DNA of 64,000 nt from Lunularia cruciata (lineage: Eukaryota; Streptophyta; Marchantiopsida; Lunulariales; Lunulariaceae): NCBI GenBank assembly GCA_948567375.1, contig OX419762.1, positions 9,616,001-9,680,000 on the forward strand, given 5' to 3'. This document shows positions 35,266 through 46,939 of this stretch, piece by piece. The first letter of the stretch is position 1; each line of letters starts with the position of its first letter. Position numbers and translations under genes: made by a program. The notes under the pieces are model-generated. The model searched no databases and was not told the origin of the DNA. It saw only the letters and a program-made list of their open reading frames with translations.

Positions 35266-35660
35266 ATAGATACTAGTAATTGCAAGAGACCATACATTTT
35301 CTAATCGTTTATAAAAATATATTAGGATGATGGTATATGGTGAAAAGCAAGATTTGGGATTGTTCTTAAACCAAAGGCCTTAAGTACACGTGATAGTGAT
35401 CGGGTTTCACATCCCAAGGCAAAAAGGTGGACATTTAAAGAGATAATTTTTTATTGGATTCAGATCCTAAGATACTTGAGTTTGATAGAAGCGAGTATAA
35501 CTTTTGCATCATCAAGCGAATATAATTTCCACATCGTCGTGTCCCCCTAATGAGAAAAAATAAACTCACTTGTATTCAATACAACTAGTACTATTTAAAT
35601 CTTGTACACTTTTCATTACTTAGCTTTACACATTAGTGTTAGTGTATGCATCTACATTTC
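35265..35660 (+). repeat. HNL-flanking repeat, copy 3 (truncated)
   Basis: Matches the first and last parts of 15964-16962 with an internal loss (GGTTTCACATCCCAAGGCAA at about 35403). Confidence 0.75.
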
Positions 35661-36340
35661 TATGTATATTTGTTGAGACTTTGGTGATATCTATTTTAGT
35701 ACATATTGGAAGAGGAGTTATTGAGATTATAAATCAAGAAGGTGAAGATGTTAGTACGGTTTAGTGAAATATTTTGATGATGTCTTAGTGATGGATTGTT
35801 TTTGTATTGGTATTATGGGAGGCATTGTTCTTGCCAAAGAGAAAGACTATGTTCTTCGGCAAGTCAAGGAGTTTAGGTCGGAAGGCAAATACCTTCTTTG
35901 TGTACGAGAGGATGGTAGACTGAGAGTAGTACTACTTCTATCTCAAAGATCACAATTTTTCTATCAAGTTTATGAGGAGCTAAGACATTTTGGAATAAAG
36001 TATGCATATAATTTACTCCAAAGTCATTATTGATGGCATGGTATGCTTACCAATATATAGCAATTTGTTGCCAAATGTGTGATTTGTGACCAAGTTAGTA
36101 TCTTATTTAATGTTCATATATCACAATTACATCCATTACCTATCATAGGATCAAGTAACAGTTGGAGTTTGGACCTTATCATTGATTATGAGACATTATC
36201 TATAGGTTATGGTATATGGTAGAACATATGGTATGTATATGGTAATATGGTAGAACATTTCTCCAAGTGGATTGAGTTGGTGGTACTTCTTGACAAGTCT
36301 AGTGGAAGGGCGACTTGTTCCTAAATTGGATTCCTAATCA

Positions 36341-36600
36341 TTTTGGTGCACCAGTTGAGATTTTGACTGATCAAGGTGTAGAGTTTTGGGGAGAGTTTGT
36401 GGTCTCATGTGACAAAACCTTGATTGATCAAGGCCTTGGATTCTTAATCATTTTGGTGCACCAGTTGAGATTTTGACTGTTCAAGGTGTAGAGTTCTTGG
36501 GAGAGTTTGTGGTCTCATGTGACAAAACCTTGATTGATCAAGGCCTTTGATTCTTAATCATTTTGGTGCACCAATTGAGATTTTGACTGATCAAGGTATA
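36341..36600. repeat. 110 bp unit, three tandem copies
   Basis: TTTTGGTGCACCAGTTGAGA occurs at 36341 and 36451 and, with one change, at 36561. The third unit is shorter. The unit encodes the second catalytic-Asp region of the integrase (LTDQG), so the core was multiplied after decay. Confidence 0.92.
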
Positions 36601-36666
36601 GAGTTTTTGGTCTCATGTGACAAAGCCTTGATTGATCAAGGCCTTGTCACATGAGACCAAAAACTC
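36601..36666. repeat. 66 bp near-perfect palindrome
   Basis: The arms start GAGTTTTTGGTCTCATGTGA and end as its complement AAAAACTC; the centre is CTTGATTGATCAAG. Only positions near the middle mismatch. It could extrude as a cruciform and joins directly to the third 110 bp unit. Confidence 0.93.
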
Positions 36667-37609
36667 TCCAGATGACCTTGAGGTAGATGGCTAAGTAGAG
36701 AGAGTGGTTCACACAATGAAAACAGGAGTGCATAAATATGGTTTGCAAAGAAGCCACTTGGGAGATTGGGATACCTTGGTTGGCCACGGGCTTTTGGTTC
36801 AACCGACAAGCCTTCTTAACATCTTGCTCTCCTTATGTTTTACTCTATGGACAATATCTAGAGATACATGTAGTCATTTATCAAGATACTACTATAGTTT
36901 TGGACTTGGATGATCCAAACATATGGATGAACACATGTTCTCAATGTGTAGAGATCTTTTGGAAAGTGATGTTAATGGCCTTTGAGAATTTAGTAATTAC
37001 TCAACATGGGAAAAACTTATGCTATGCTACTATTCAAGGAGACTATAGACTCTTAATCCATCAATCTTATCTAGGTGACTATATACATCTATAGCAGACA
37101 ACACTGACAATAATTGATGTTACTATAGGCTACGCTATCTTGAGAGTACATGAGGTTTTTCCTTCTAGAGTCCTTGTGCCAGAAGGACATGATGGTGTTA
37201 ACTCAAAGGATCATTCATGTTCACAATTGTGTGCAAGTCACCTCCCAAACATTGATGGCACTATGGATCTAAGCTTAGCACTTGTGTGTAGGCTTAGGGT
37301 GTATGTTATATGGCTCTTTTGGTGGAGCTACTACTATGTTAGTGTGCAATAGTTGTTTGAGAGGATATCATATGAATTTTTGACTCTTCTTCTCATGGTG
37401 GTCCATCAAGTACTGTGGTTATATCTTAGATGTACTTGACCTACAGCTAATTCACTCTTTATAGTATATAGATTGTAGACAAGCAGCTAACGATGTGGCT
37501 CAATAGCACCCACTCTCTTGATCTTTGCCCACATGGGGTATACCACATACTTGGAGTAGATGGCTAATCTAGAGTTAGAGGGACCTAACTACAAGCTAGG
37601 GAGCAATCG

Positions 37610-37960
37610 TTGCACTTAAGAATTCATGTATGACTTATGTGTGAGTTGTGCTTTTATAGTGTATGATGTTGACAACAATATATGTTTATTAGTGATGTAT
37701 ATATACATGATATTTATCATGACATCCGTAGTGCCAAAGCTAGGTTGCTCAGATGTTGGAATGTTAGAGTTGGTAATCATAAGTATTTTGGTAGTTACTC
37801 TTGGACTACTTGTTTGCAATACTCTATCCATTCTAGGTGGTCATTTGCAAGGAAGAAAATGGAACTTGGATGACAAAGGTCATCAATGCAATTCATAATC
37901 ACAAGGTAGTACATGACATTTGCTACATATCCAAGTGCAAAGAGTCCTCTTTATTGTAGA
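37610..37960 (+). mobile_element. 3' LTR-like segment of relic E2
   Basis: A purine stretch (AGCTAGGGAG) precedes TTGCACTTAAGAATTC. The equivalent in relic E4 is AGGGAGGCAAT followed by TGTGGCACTTTAG, so this looks like a polypurine tract and LTR start. The following ~250 bp are shared with 11100-11220 and 59700-59960. Confidence 0.55.
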
Positions 37961-37999
37961 GTTAAAAATTTTACATCAATTAAGCAAAGTTGGCATTGC

Positions 38000-38900
38000 A
38001 CCGTGTCTAGTTCTTGGTACTCTTTGTGAAACCAACTCAAGTTGTTGGGCAACAAAGGAAGATATCCATATGTAGAACATGCTAGAAAAAGAAAGCACTT
38101 CATGGACAATTTTTTAAAGAGGCCTTGGTGGATATGCTCATTGAGCATGGTGTTAACCACAACCTTCAATGTGATGTTGATGAGAATTTGACCCACCTGT
38201 TCATTGTCCTCAACTCTGTTGATGCAATCACATGGACATTCTTTGCAAACAAGATTTGGCCTTTTGGATTTCACATATAAAACAAATAAATAAAAAATTC
38301 CCTTGTTGCGTGCAATTGGAATTTGAGCAACAAATCAAACGTTCACCCTCTTCTATTCTTCTAAGCAACATGAAACTTTTGGGGATTATGTTGCTCAAAC
38401 AATGAGAAAGCTATAGAGGACATTTGGAAAAATGCTTGGAATTGATGCAAGGCATAACTTTGTCTTTGTGATGGACTATGAACTTGCACTAATTTATGCA
38501 ATATTAGTGGTTTTCTTGATTTCAATCAACATGCTTTATGTGTGGCACATTAACAAGGATACTTGGCAATTAGCGTGCAGCATATGACTGTAAAGATTCT
38601 AGGACTAGCTTCATGCTGTTATGGAAAGGCATTGTCTCTTCTTTAAGTGAGGAAGAGGATCACAAAAATATCCATCAACTAACTTGCAATATTCCCAATG
38701 CAGTTTTCCATTCTCTTGCAACAACATGGTTGTACCACAAGGAGAAGCTTGTTGTTGCATGGCTTTGACATGTTCTACACTTTGGGCATACATCAACTTT
38801 GTGATTGGAAGGTGCATATGCCATGTTGAAGTGTTGGATCTAGAGGTCAATTGGAGATTTACTTGGTGTTTATGAGTTGTTTGAAGTTTCTTGCAACCAA
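38000..38900 (+). pseudogene. MULE-type transposase remnant
   Basis: One frame reads DFTYKTNK*KIPLLRAIGI at 38267-38330 and FVFVMDYELALIYAI, then YVWHINKDTW, at 38460-38570. These match the D-x-TYKTN and 'TDRELALMNA...WHI.KN' blocks of Mutator-like (MULE/FAR1-related) transposases, including two acidic catalytic positions. Stop codons occur inside the conserved part, so it is dead. The third acidic residue and zinc-binding SWIM region were not identified. Confidence 0.68.
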
Positions 38901-39710
38901 TAGCTCTCCAACATCAGCCAGTCCAACAATTACCCACAAACTTGATCTCTTCTATCCCTTAGAGAGGAGCCGTTGTGAAAAGATGTGATGAAGAAGATCT
39001 CAGTTTTTGCAATGTGGAAAGCTCTCAAACTGTACCACAAGTCACTTTCTCTATTAATGGATGATCAATGCAACAACTTATTCTTGTCAACCATGGGCAT
39101 TCCTTATTCACATCATATCAAACTCAAATGAAGTAGAAGGATATTAATGTGTCTTTGTCTATTTTTCATTTTGACAAGCAATGATTGCTTCAACAACCAT
39201 TCACCAATAAATAGATGCATGAATTTCAAACATTTGCATAGATCATGGAGTTTATTCAACAACAGCATGAAATGTTGCTTCCTCATCAACAGCACATGAT
39301 GAAATGTGCTTTTGTTGAGATTTTTATGCAAGATTCTGTAGTGCATAATCCCTTAATGATGCAACCAAGAGGTTGACCTTCTGGAACACATCTTGCAACA
39401 CAAACATTGCAGAATTCTACAAGATGTGACATTTCTGCATTTGAATTGCTGGAAAGTTGTTTGCTCAGAATTGACCTGGTGAGTGTCGCTATGGTATATT
39501 TCATGAGCTTGGCCACAATGCTAGAACTTGCCACATACTGAATGTTGGGTTGAGGATGCAGCAAGCAACCATTTCTAGTTAGATACAACAGAGGGCAAAT
39601 CTTTCAATTCAGAACATTACCATCAAGGAAACATAGAAATTCTTTGAGCGAGACCCCAGCTGGAGGTGGAGCCCCCAGGACCCTCACAATTTTTCCTTAC
39701 TTGTTAAATC
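38900..39710. other. Probable MULE 3' region
   Basis: Degenerate sequence, with weak open frames on both strands, following the transposase remnant. No terminal inverted repeat could be assigned. It ends near CCCAGCTGGAGGTGGAGCCC at about 39656. Confidence 0.35.
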
Positions 39711-39990
39711 TTGTCAAACAGAACCATCAGATTGGTTGGTATTGTACAGGGAGGTAGATTTGCTAAAAAGATGAGGTGGGTTTACGGATGCCATTTCTAA
39801 AACCCCCAATTGTAATGAAGGCATTGTAGGATCTCCACAAAAGACATATCTTGTCAAACAAGACCATCAGATTGGTAAGTATTGTACAGGGAGGTAAATT
39901 TGCTAAAAAGATGAGGTGGGTTTACTGCTGCCATTCCTGAAACCCCTAATTGTAACAAAGGCATTGTAGGATCACCACAAAGGACATATC
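39711..39990. repeat. 140 bp tandem duplication
   Basis: TTGTCAAACA starts near-identical units at 39711 and 39851 (shared ATTGTACAGGGAGGTA and AAAAAGATGAGGTGGGTTTA). The unit occurs inverted at about 10700-10830. Confidence 0.92.
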
Positions 39991-41200
39991 TCTCCTTATA
40001 AACATCAAAAAGGATTTCAATATTTTCTCTATTGGAAGTTCAAAGGGTGCATGTAAGGTATAAGGTACAAAATTTGTATGCAGATTCATCAAGACAGAAA
40101 ATGCAAAGTAATGGTGAGAGACTTTTTGTGATTTCTATTAAAAAATGCAGTATTCTATACTATATAGTAGATTAATAATGTCCTTACTGTAAAAGTATAT
40201 TTAATGAAATTTTAAAAATTATTTTTTATATATCATATTTAATTTTTTATATAATTGATGTATATATGTATATAAAAAAATATACACTTCTTTATGTACT
40301 TTTTATTATAAACATATATTTTTATTACATCAATATCTATTTACTGATCAAACAAACCATACACATCATACCGTTATTATTAGCTCAAATCAATTTTTAA
40401 GATTTACTAATAGATCTTAAGTAACCATGCATTTTCTCATACTTTATTAAAGTGTATTATGATGGTATATGGTGAAAAGCAAAATTATGAATTTTTCTTG
40501 GACTATAGGCTCCAAGTACACTTGATAATGCCTAGGTTTTACATCCCAAGGCAAAAAGGTAAACATTTAACAACTAATTCTATATTGGATTCAAGTCCTA
40601 AAATATTTGAGTTTGACATAGTCGAGTATAATCATTAGGTTTGGAGTCATTTGGATGGAAAACATGTTCAAAATTCAAAATGGACCAACTTGTTTCAAAA
40701 TTTGGTATTACACATTATGCATCTTAAGTGCTGCACTAACATATTATTATGGACATAAGGAGCAAGAGTACAAGAGTGGTTCAAACAGTTCTCATTACTA
40801 AGTCATGAGAATTTTGATGTAAACTCTAGGATTTAGTCATGAATTTTAAGCATTACTAGGATCCTCAAATTCTTGGGCGAGAAATGTCAAACAGATCAAA
40901 CTCGTCAAGCCAATGTTGCTGTCATGTAAATTTTCCAAAGATAATCAAACCAAATTTGCAACCAAATTTGCAACCAAATTTCCATGGCTCACCATAGGGT
41001 AAAGGACTTAAGAGTGTTGCATTAAATTCCCGCACAAATTGCTATTCAAAAAACTCCTAGCCTCCAGAAACACACATCTAAAATAAAGCAACTCTGATTT
41101 CTGCATCATCGTGTCTCCTGGGTAAGTACAAAGAGAAAAATAAAATCATTTGTGTTCAATAAAAGAAGTATTATCTAAATCTTTAAAGGAATCCTTGACT
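39985..41200 (+). repeat. NLR-flank block and HNL-flanking repeat, copy 4
   Basis: Starts with the flank block (AAAGGACATATCTCTCCTTA), passes an AT-rich spacer, then matches 15964-16770 and 24769-25510. No LRR relic is left beside it, so the NLR part was lost or never present here. Confidence 0.75.
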
Positions 41201-42580
41201 TAGTTGGTAGGTGAAGATAAGACCACCTACTCATAGGATGATTCTCATTACTTGGATATTCCTTTAGACTTTTAGGTTTGAAACTTGAGTTACTCCGGTA
41301 ATTAGTAACTTTGGTATGTATCTTTTTCAGAAATATATAAGCTAGGGGTGAGGAGGAATTCATCATCTTTTCATTTGTAACTATCTCTCATTGAGTTCTC
41401 TAGTGAGTAATATCTTGAGTCTTAGAGGTGCCTTTAAGTTTTAGGCTTGGAGGAGTGTGATTGAGTTCTTTGCCTTAGTCATGGTGAAGACCTTAATAGC
41501 CATCAGAGGTTCATCTTGAGTGAGAGATAAGCCTACTCACATTTTTGGTTTTGTTGTCGGGACCTCTCTAGAGGGCAAGTTAATGTTCCTTGTACAATTC
41601 TATATTAGGTAGAAGGAGGTATGAAAGCTGACTTGTAGAAAACATTATGGGAGGAAAATGATGAGCTTATGTTAGAAAAATTGGATCCATTGTATACCAT
41701 ATAGTTCTTTATGATGTTTTTGAGGTGATATTATACATACTATACACATGATAGGATTTGGAGAGATTGTTTGAGGTGGATTGTAGATTTTGTGGATTAT
41801 TGTGATTTTGGGGATTATTGTGATTTTGAATAAAACTTCAAGTTTAAATCTAGACTTGACATTTCATAGAAGATAGCTTGGATTATCTTTTAGTTGTGAC
41901 ACTTGAAATTATTAAAAGGGATGATACACACACTAAGTTAGAATTTTTGGAATGTGGTAGATAAATTGTTCCCACAAATTAAATGCTCTTTGGAAATTTT
42001 AACAAAGTATATCATTTCACCATTTTCTATCTGATTATTCCAAAAATTACCCAAAAAAATAATGCAAGATAGCATACCTTTTGGCCCAAGAATTATGGAG
42101 AGATCATTCTTTGGCATGAAGTGATGAATTTCTAAACCGAGGTGGTGGTTTTTAGACCAAATCTGAAAGATGTGTGCTGAATAGAAAGATGTCTAGGCTA
42201 AATAGCACAATGAAAGTGCTGATATTTCCTAGGGGAGGACAACCTAGGGTGCTGATCAAGTGTGAAAATTTCAAATTTCTGAGAGTTATAATATGAGTGA
42301 ATTGGTTGACATTGTGAGGAGGGGTCATTTTAGGAGAGTTAAGTTCTCATGAATGAGGAATTTAGGTTTGAGCAAAAATATATTTGAGTGTTTAGACTCA
42401 TCTTGGGAGCATGGAGGACCATCACAAGTGGAAATCAAGGTTATGTAAGGTTCCTCAAGGGGTTGAAGTGATAGTAGTGGCTGATTACAAGAATGGATAA
42501 CTTAGAGTAGAATTTGAAGAAAGTGTTGAGAGTATTCAAAGACCTTCACCATTTAGAGGAAAGTTTAAAGACCTTCACCA
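41200..42580. other. Region before Ty3 relic G1
   Basis: No clear gene. Probably leader or LTR sequence of the Ty3 element that follows, since gag starts at about 42.6 kb, but the LTR ends could not be fixed. Confidence 0.35.
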
Positions 42581-42586
42581 TTCTAA

Positions 42587-45500
42587 GTGTTGAAGAAAGT
42601 GTTGAAAGTATTCAAAGACCTTCCCCATTCTAAGTGCTTCTTTTGTGGAGAGAAGGGACACAAGGAAATTTCATGTTTATTGAGTCTTGAGAACAAGAGA
42701 TTGAGAGAAAGGAGAGGCTTATTTGACTTGGGATTGCATGTTGGACCTTCTTCACCAAGATTAGGAGGGAGGATATCCAAGACCAAGGATTTGTGTGAGG
42801 TTTGTGGAGTGAAAGGACTTCCAAAGGGCCATGGGTGTAAAGGAGCAATAACATTGTTGGAGGCTTTTGTAAGGATCTTGGAGAGAGTCATAGTACAACT
42901 ATAGAGAAACTACTATAGAGAGAAGAAAAAGGTAGCAAGAGGCTAAGATGGGGAAACTTCTTGTTTTATTTGGCAAGAATGGAAATGATGTCAAGGCTTT
43001 TGTAAGAGACTACAAGAGGGATTGCATAGGAAAAAAATAAGAAGAGGAAGAATGAGTGGGCCTCATTACTACTAGATTTCTTTGAGGACGTAGCTCTTAC
43101 ATGGTATGAGTTACAATACTAAATGAGAGAGAGGAGAGATGAGCAAGAGGAATCTTGGTAGAGTTTGACTACATCACTTTTTGAAAACTTTCTTCTAGAT
43201 AAGAGTTATGAGAGATTTTTTAGTGAGGTTATCTTCCTCAAGAAAGGAGATGGAGAGAAAGTGAGAGTCTATGTAGAGAGAGTGGAGAAGTTAAAGTCCA
43301 GGTTCTATATAATGTTGAGGAAAAGTAGGAATGATGTGGAGACTATCATGATTGAGATAGAAGCCATGTCTATCAAGAGTTTTGCGAGAGGGTTGAAACC
43401 ACAAATTAGAAGCAAGGTGAGATATGAGAAACTATCTTCCAAGATAAAAACTATCAAGATTATAGATCATATGGAAGAGAGTTTGGAAGAAGATGAGACT
43501 AATTTGGTGGTGAAGGAGGTTGTATGTCCTTCACAAGTCTACAAGTATGGTAGGGTTTCTGATCCTTTGGTGGCAAAGGTGTCACCACAAGTAATATTTG
43601 CCCCTATTCTTGCACCTCTACCAAAAGATCCTCTTCAAACTATCATGGAGCACCTTGCAGATCTCAAGATCAATGTAGTGCAACTATGGGAGAAGAGAGA
43701 AGTACACCAAAATGGAGTTGGGAGAAGGCTTAGGGGTTATGGAAACTATTTATATAAAGGAGGCCAACCAACTAGCAATTTCAATGATAGAAATTTTTTT
43801 TGGGTGTGGAGGTATAGGTCATATCCAAAGGAAATGCCCCAATTCCAACTACCTCCAATGCAAAATAAATTTAAGGGGATATATATGTCCTATCCCCTTT
43901 CTCCAAGTACCATGGAGGAAGGGGATATGAGGAGAAAAATAGAGAGAAGGAAGGAGGTAGTGAAGCCCATGTACCTCCTATGCAAAATAGAGGTAGTGGA
44001 GAGCAATTATAAGAAGGGAGAATGCTCAAACTCCAAATGTCTTAACTTGGAACTTTTAGGACAAGAGAAGAGAGTGCGGTTTGCAAATGATATAAAGTCT
44101 TCTCAAGAATTCACACCTAATAAGGATAGTCTAATGCCCACAAGGAGTAATCATAATACTAGTTCAACACTATCAACAAAACTACAAAGAAGAAGTTGGG
44201 GATGGATTATTTCTTGATCTCAAAGCAACAATGGGCTATAATGTGTTAAAGGGTGTTGGTAGTCATAAGGCCAACATCATAGTGGGTCAACTGATTGCTT
44301 TGAGATCTTACCATGAGGAAGGAGCTTAGGGGTTTGAGTTCTACAAGAAGTAAGAGAAAGAAGAAATCAAAGGCTCCAATATCAATGGAGGTAGTGGATG
44401 TAAACCAACATAATGGGAGGCTTGTGAATATACTTCCAAGATTGATGCAAGGATGCATGGTCACAACATCAAGGATACACTTTTTGATGGAGGATTTGTA
44501 GTGAATGAATGTCATAGAAGTTGATGAAGAAGTTAGGTATAACATTCTCTAGACCTTCAACATTTGTAGTGTGCATGGAAAACAAGCAACAATTTTGATA
44601 GATGGGTGTGATGGACAAGGTAGTAGAATTGGTTAAGGGAATTCAAAATCTCTTGACTTATCAAGTCTTGAAAGATGCAAGTTATGATTTGCTACTTGGG
44701 AGGCCATCGTTGAGAGCAACTTGAAAAACTGATTGATGGCACAAAGGATACTTGAGAATTGGCCCATCAAACCACTGGGTTATAGTTCTTTTAATCAACA
44801 CCACCTACCCTTCACATTCAAATACACACTCTTTTGATTATTTGGAGTCAGATTTAGAGGAAGGAGCTTCAATTGTGGACACAAGCATGGAAGAAGAGAC
44901 CTTATTGAAGGAGGATATCTTTGAATCTAATTCAGATGTGCATCCCTTGTGTGATATGGACTTGATGAAGGACCTTGATAAATCACTATTGACACTAAAG
45001 GAGATAAAGAAGAGACTATTTACCCTCAAGTATGGTCCAAATGTTACCAAGGAGGAGAAGGTAAGATTTGAGGAGATTTTTTGTAAGTTTATCCATGTGT
45101 TTGCTTTTAGTTACAAGGATCTCAAAGATGTCACCTTGGAAGAGCACCGGATAGAGATAGAGTCACATACAAGACCAGTCTGCCAAAAGCAACATTGCAT
45201 TTGCACACCAACAACTTTGGTTGTGAAGGAGAAGATGGATAAGCTCAAGGAGGTTGAGTTTATTTTTGAGATGGAGAATTCAGAATGGATATCTCCAATT
45301 GTGATTGTGAAGAAAAAGAATAATGAGCTTTGTGCAGGTGTTGATTACAAGAAGCTCAAGCTGCTACCAAGAAAGACTACTATCCCTTGCCATTTATTCA
45401 TAAGATCTTGGAGGAGGTTACAAGTCACAAGAAGTACAATTTTGGAGATGGGAGCAAGGAGGAGCACTTTTAGCACTTGATCAAAATTTTGCAATCCTTT

Positions 45501-45980
45501 GATAAAGCAAATGAATCATTCAACCCAAAGAAGTGCACCTTTGGTTGCAAACAAGGTCTAATTTTGAGGCATATCATTTCAAAGCATGGATTAGAGATGG
45601 TTCCTAAAAAGGGGAGGAAAATCTCAAAGCTTACATTCCTTTCAAGTTTGACAAAGTTATGCCAATTCTTGGGGATGGTTGGGTACTATAGGAGATTCAT
45701 CTTCTCATTTTTCAACAAGGCATAAGCATTGACCATTGGGTTTATGCATTTCAGATGGGTGTAGAATGCATGGTGATTTTGGAGGACAAGGAGGCTCTAA
45801 AAGCTTTTGAGGAGCTCAAGAAATCCCTTATTATGGCTCCAATTCTTGCTAAACCTGATTGGAGTAAGCCTTTCACCCTTTACATTGATGCTTCCAATAT
45901 AACCATAAGATGTACTCTTAGTCAATTAGACCAAGATGAACATAATCATCCAATAGCTTATACTAGTAGATCATGAGTCA
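42587..45980 (+). pseudogene. Ty3/gypsy retrotransposon relic G1
   Basis: Order of remains: a zinc-knuckle protein CFFCGEKGHKEISC (42640-42690); gag (43165-44217) with ENFLLDKSYERFF and a second knuckle GCGGIGHIQRKC whose first Cys reads Phe; a protease trace LFDGG (about 44478); a LLGRPSLRAT-like end; RT N-terminus EWISPIVIVKKKN and GVDYKKLK (45280-45360); RT C-terminus NPKKCTFGCKQGLILRHIIS and LGMVGYYRRFI (45477-45725); RNase H start LYIDASN (about 45885). The palm with its catalytic Asp pair is deleted between about 45420 and 45450. Not functional. Confidence 0.82.
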
Positions 45981-45999
45981 CTTACCACTATTCCCAACA

Positions 46000-46900
46000 T
46001 GCTTCTAGCATATCTACCATTTCCCATAATCTGATGGGGCAGGTTTGTACCTCTAGCCAGTTGTGTGGGTTTGTCCCATAGGAGGAGTGTTGCAGACTAT
46101 TACTTCATGAATTTCTAAGCACAACCTCTCCTTCAGCCACTCCTTAAGGCCCCTTGGAAGAGTGTCCATTGGTGCAAGAACCCTAGTGGGCTCCATGTCT
46201 TTGACGTGGGTTGACAAAGGCACAGGTCCATTGGTGCTAAGGATAGCCAACACAATAAGCTATTGGTTGGCACTATCTGTCTTGAATGATTTTCAAAGTA
46301 GATAATTGCATGAGGAATCATATTCAGTTTGAGTACATATCGGAATTCTCATGGACAATTGTGGGAATTATTGGGTTTCTTACCCAAACCCTCCAATCCG
46401 TGATAAGGCATATGTAGTCCTTTGACTATGGGCTTCTTGGATTCCAAGACATAAGTCACCGCTCAAGGGCTATCAAGGTCATTGGAGTGTTCCCCATTGC
46501 TAAGATCCACATCCCACTTCTTGTTAAAACATTTGATCAATGTAGTTGCATAGTGCATTGTAAGATAGCAAATTTGGGAAAACCATAAGATATTGAGTTT
46601 GGAAATGCCTAACTTACTTCTCCAAGATTGCTAGAAGAACCTCCAAGGCAAGAAAAAAATTGGTACAAGTTCTCTACCCCAACTACTCAATGTTGTCAGT
46701 GACTCCTATACTATGGTACTAATTGGTATAGTTTGGGACATTGGATCTAATGTAGTAGTGGTATTGTGAGCTGCCCATATCACACATCCTAGTGGATCTT
46801 GGTGATCTTGGTGTTAGTGACCCGGCTTGATTTTACATATTGTCATCTGGAGCAAAGATGTAGTATCAATGCCAAACCCCTGCTTACCAATTTCAAATAG
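46000..46900. other. Unassigned segment between Ty3 relics
   Basis: Interrupts the homology between G1 and G2. The minus strand reads LKEWLKERLCLEIHEVIVCN and PMGQTHTTG (46053-46160), which hints at another mobile element's protein, but I cannot name the family. Confidence 0.35.
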
Positions 46901-46939
46901 TCCACCAAGTATCTTATGGAAAAGTAAGGTTGTGGAGTG

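Larger units (their letters stand above)
35760..37600 (+). pseudogene. Ty3-type integrase relic with PHD-like tail (E2)
   Basis: Reads as the end of a Ty3 polyprotein. An HHCC-type zinc region comes first (RHFGIKYAYNLLQSHY, then CVICDQ, 35960-36095). A core with VEHFSKWIELV (about 36240-36290) and FGAPVEILTDQGVEF-like repeats follows. The C-terminal part has MKTGVHKYGLQRSH, IPWLATGFWF and YATIQGDYRLL (36720-37090). The tail, about 37285-37375, has a Cys/His pattern ATTMLVCNSC...GYHM that resembles a PHD finger with some Cys lost. Multiple frameshifts and stops. The integrase would have joined element DNA to the genome. Confidence 0.72.
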
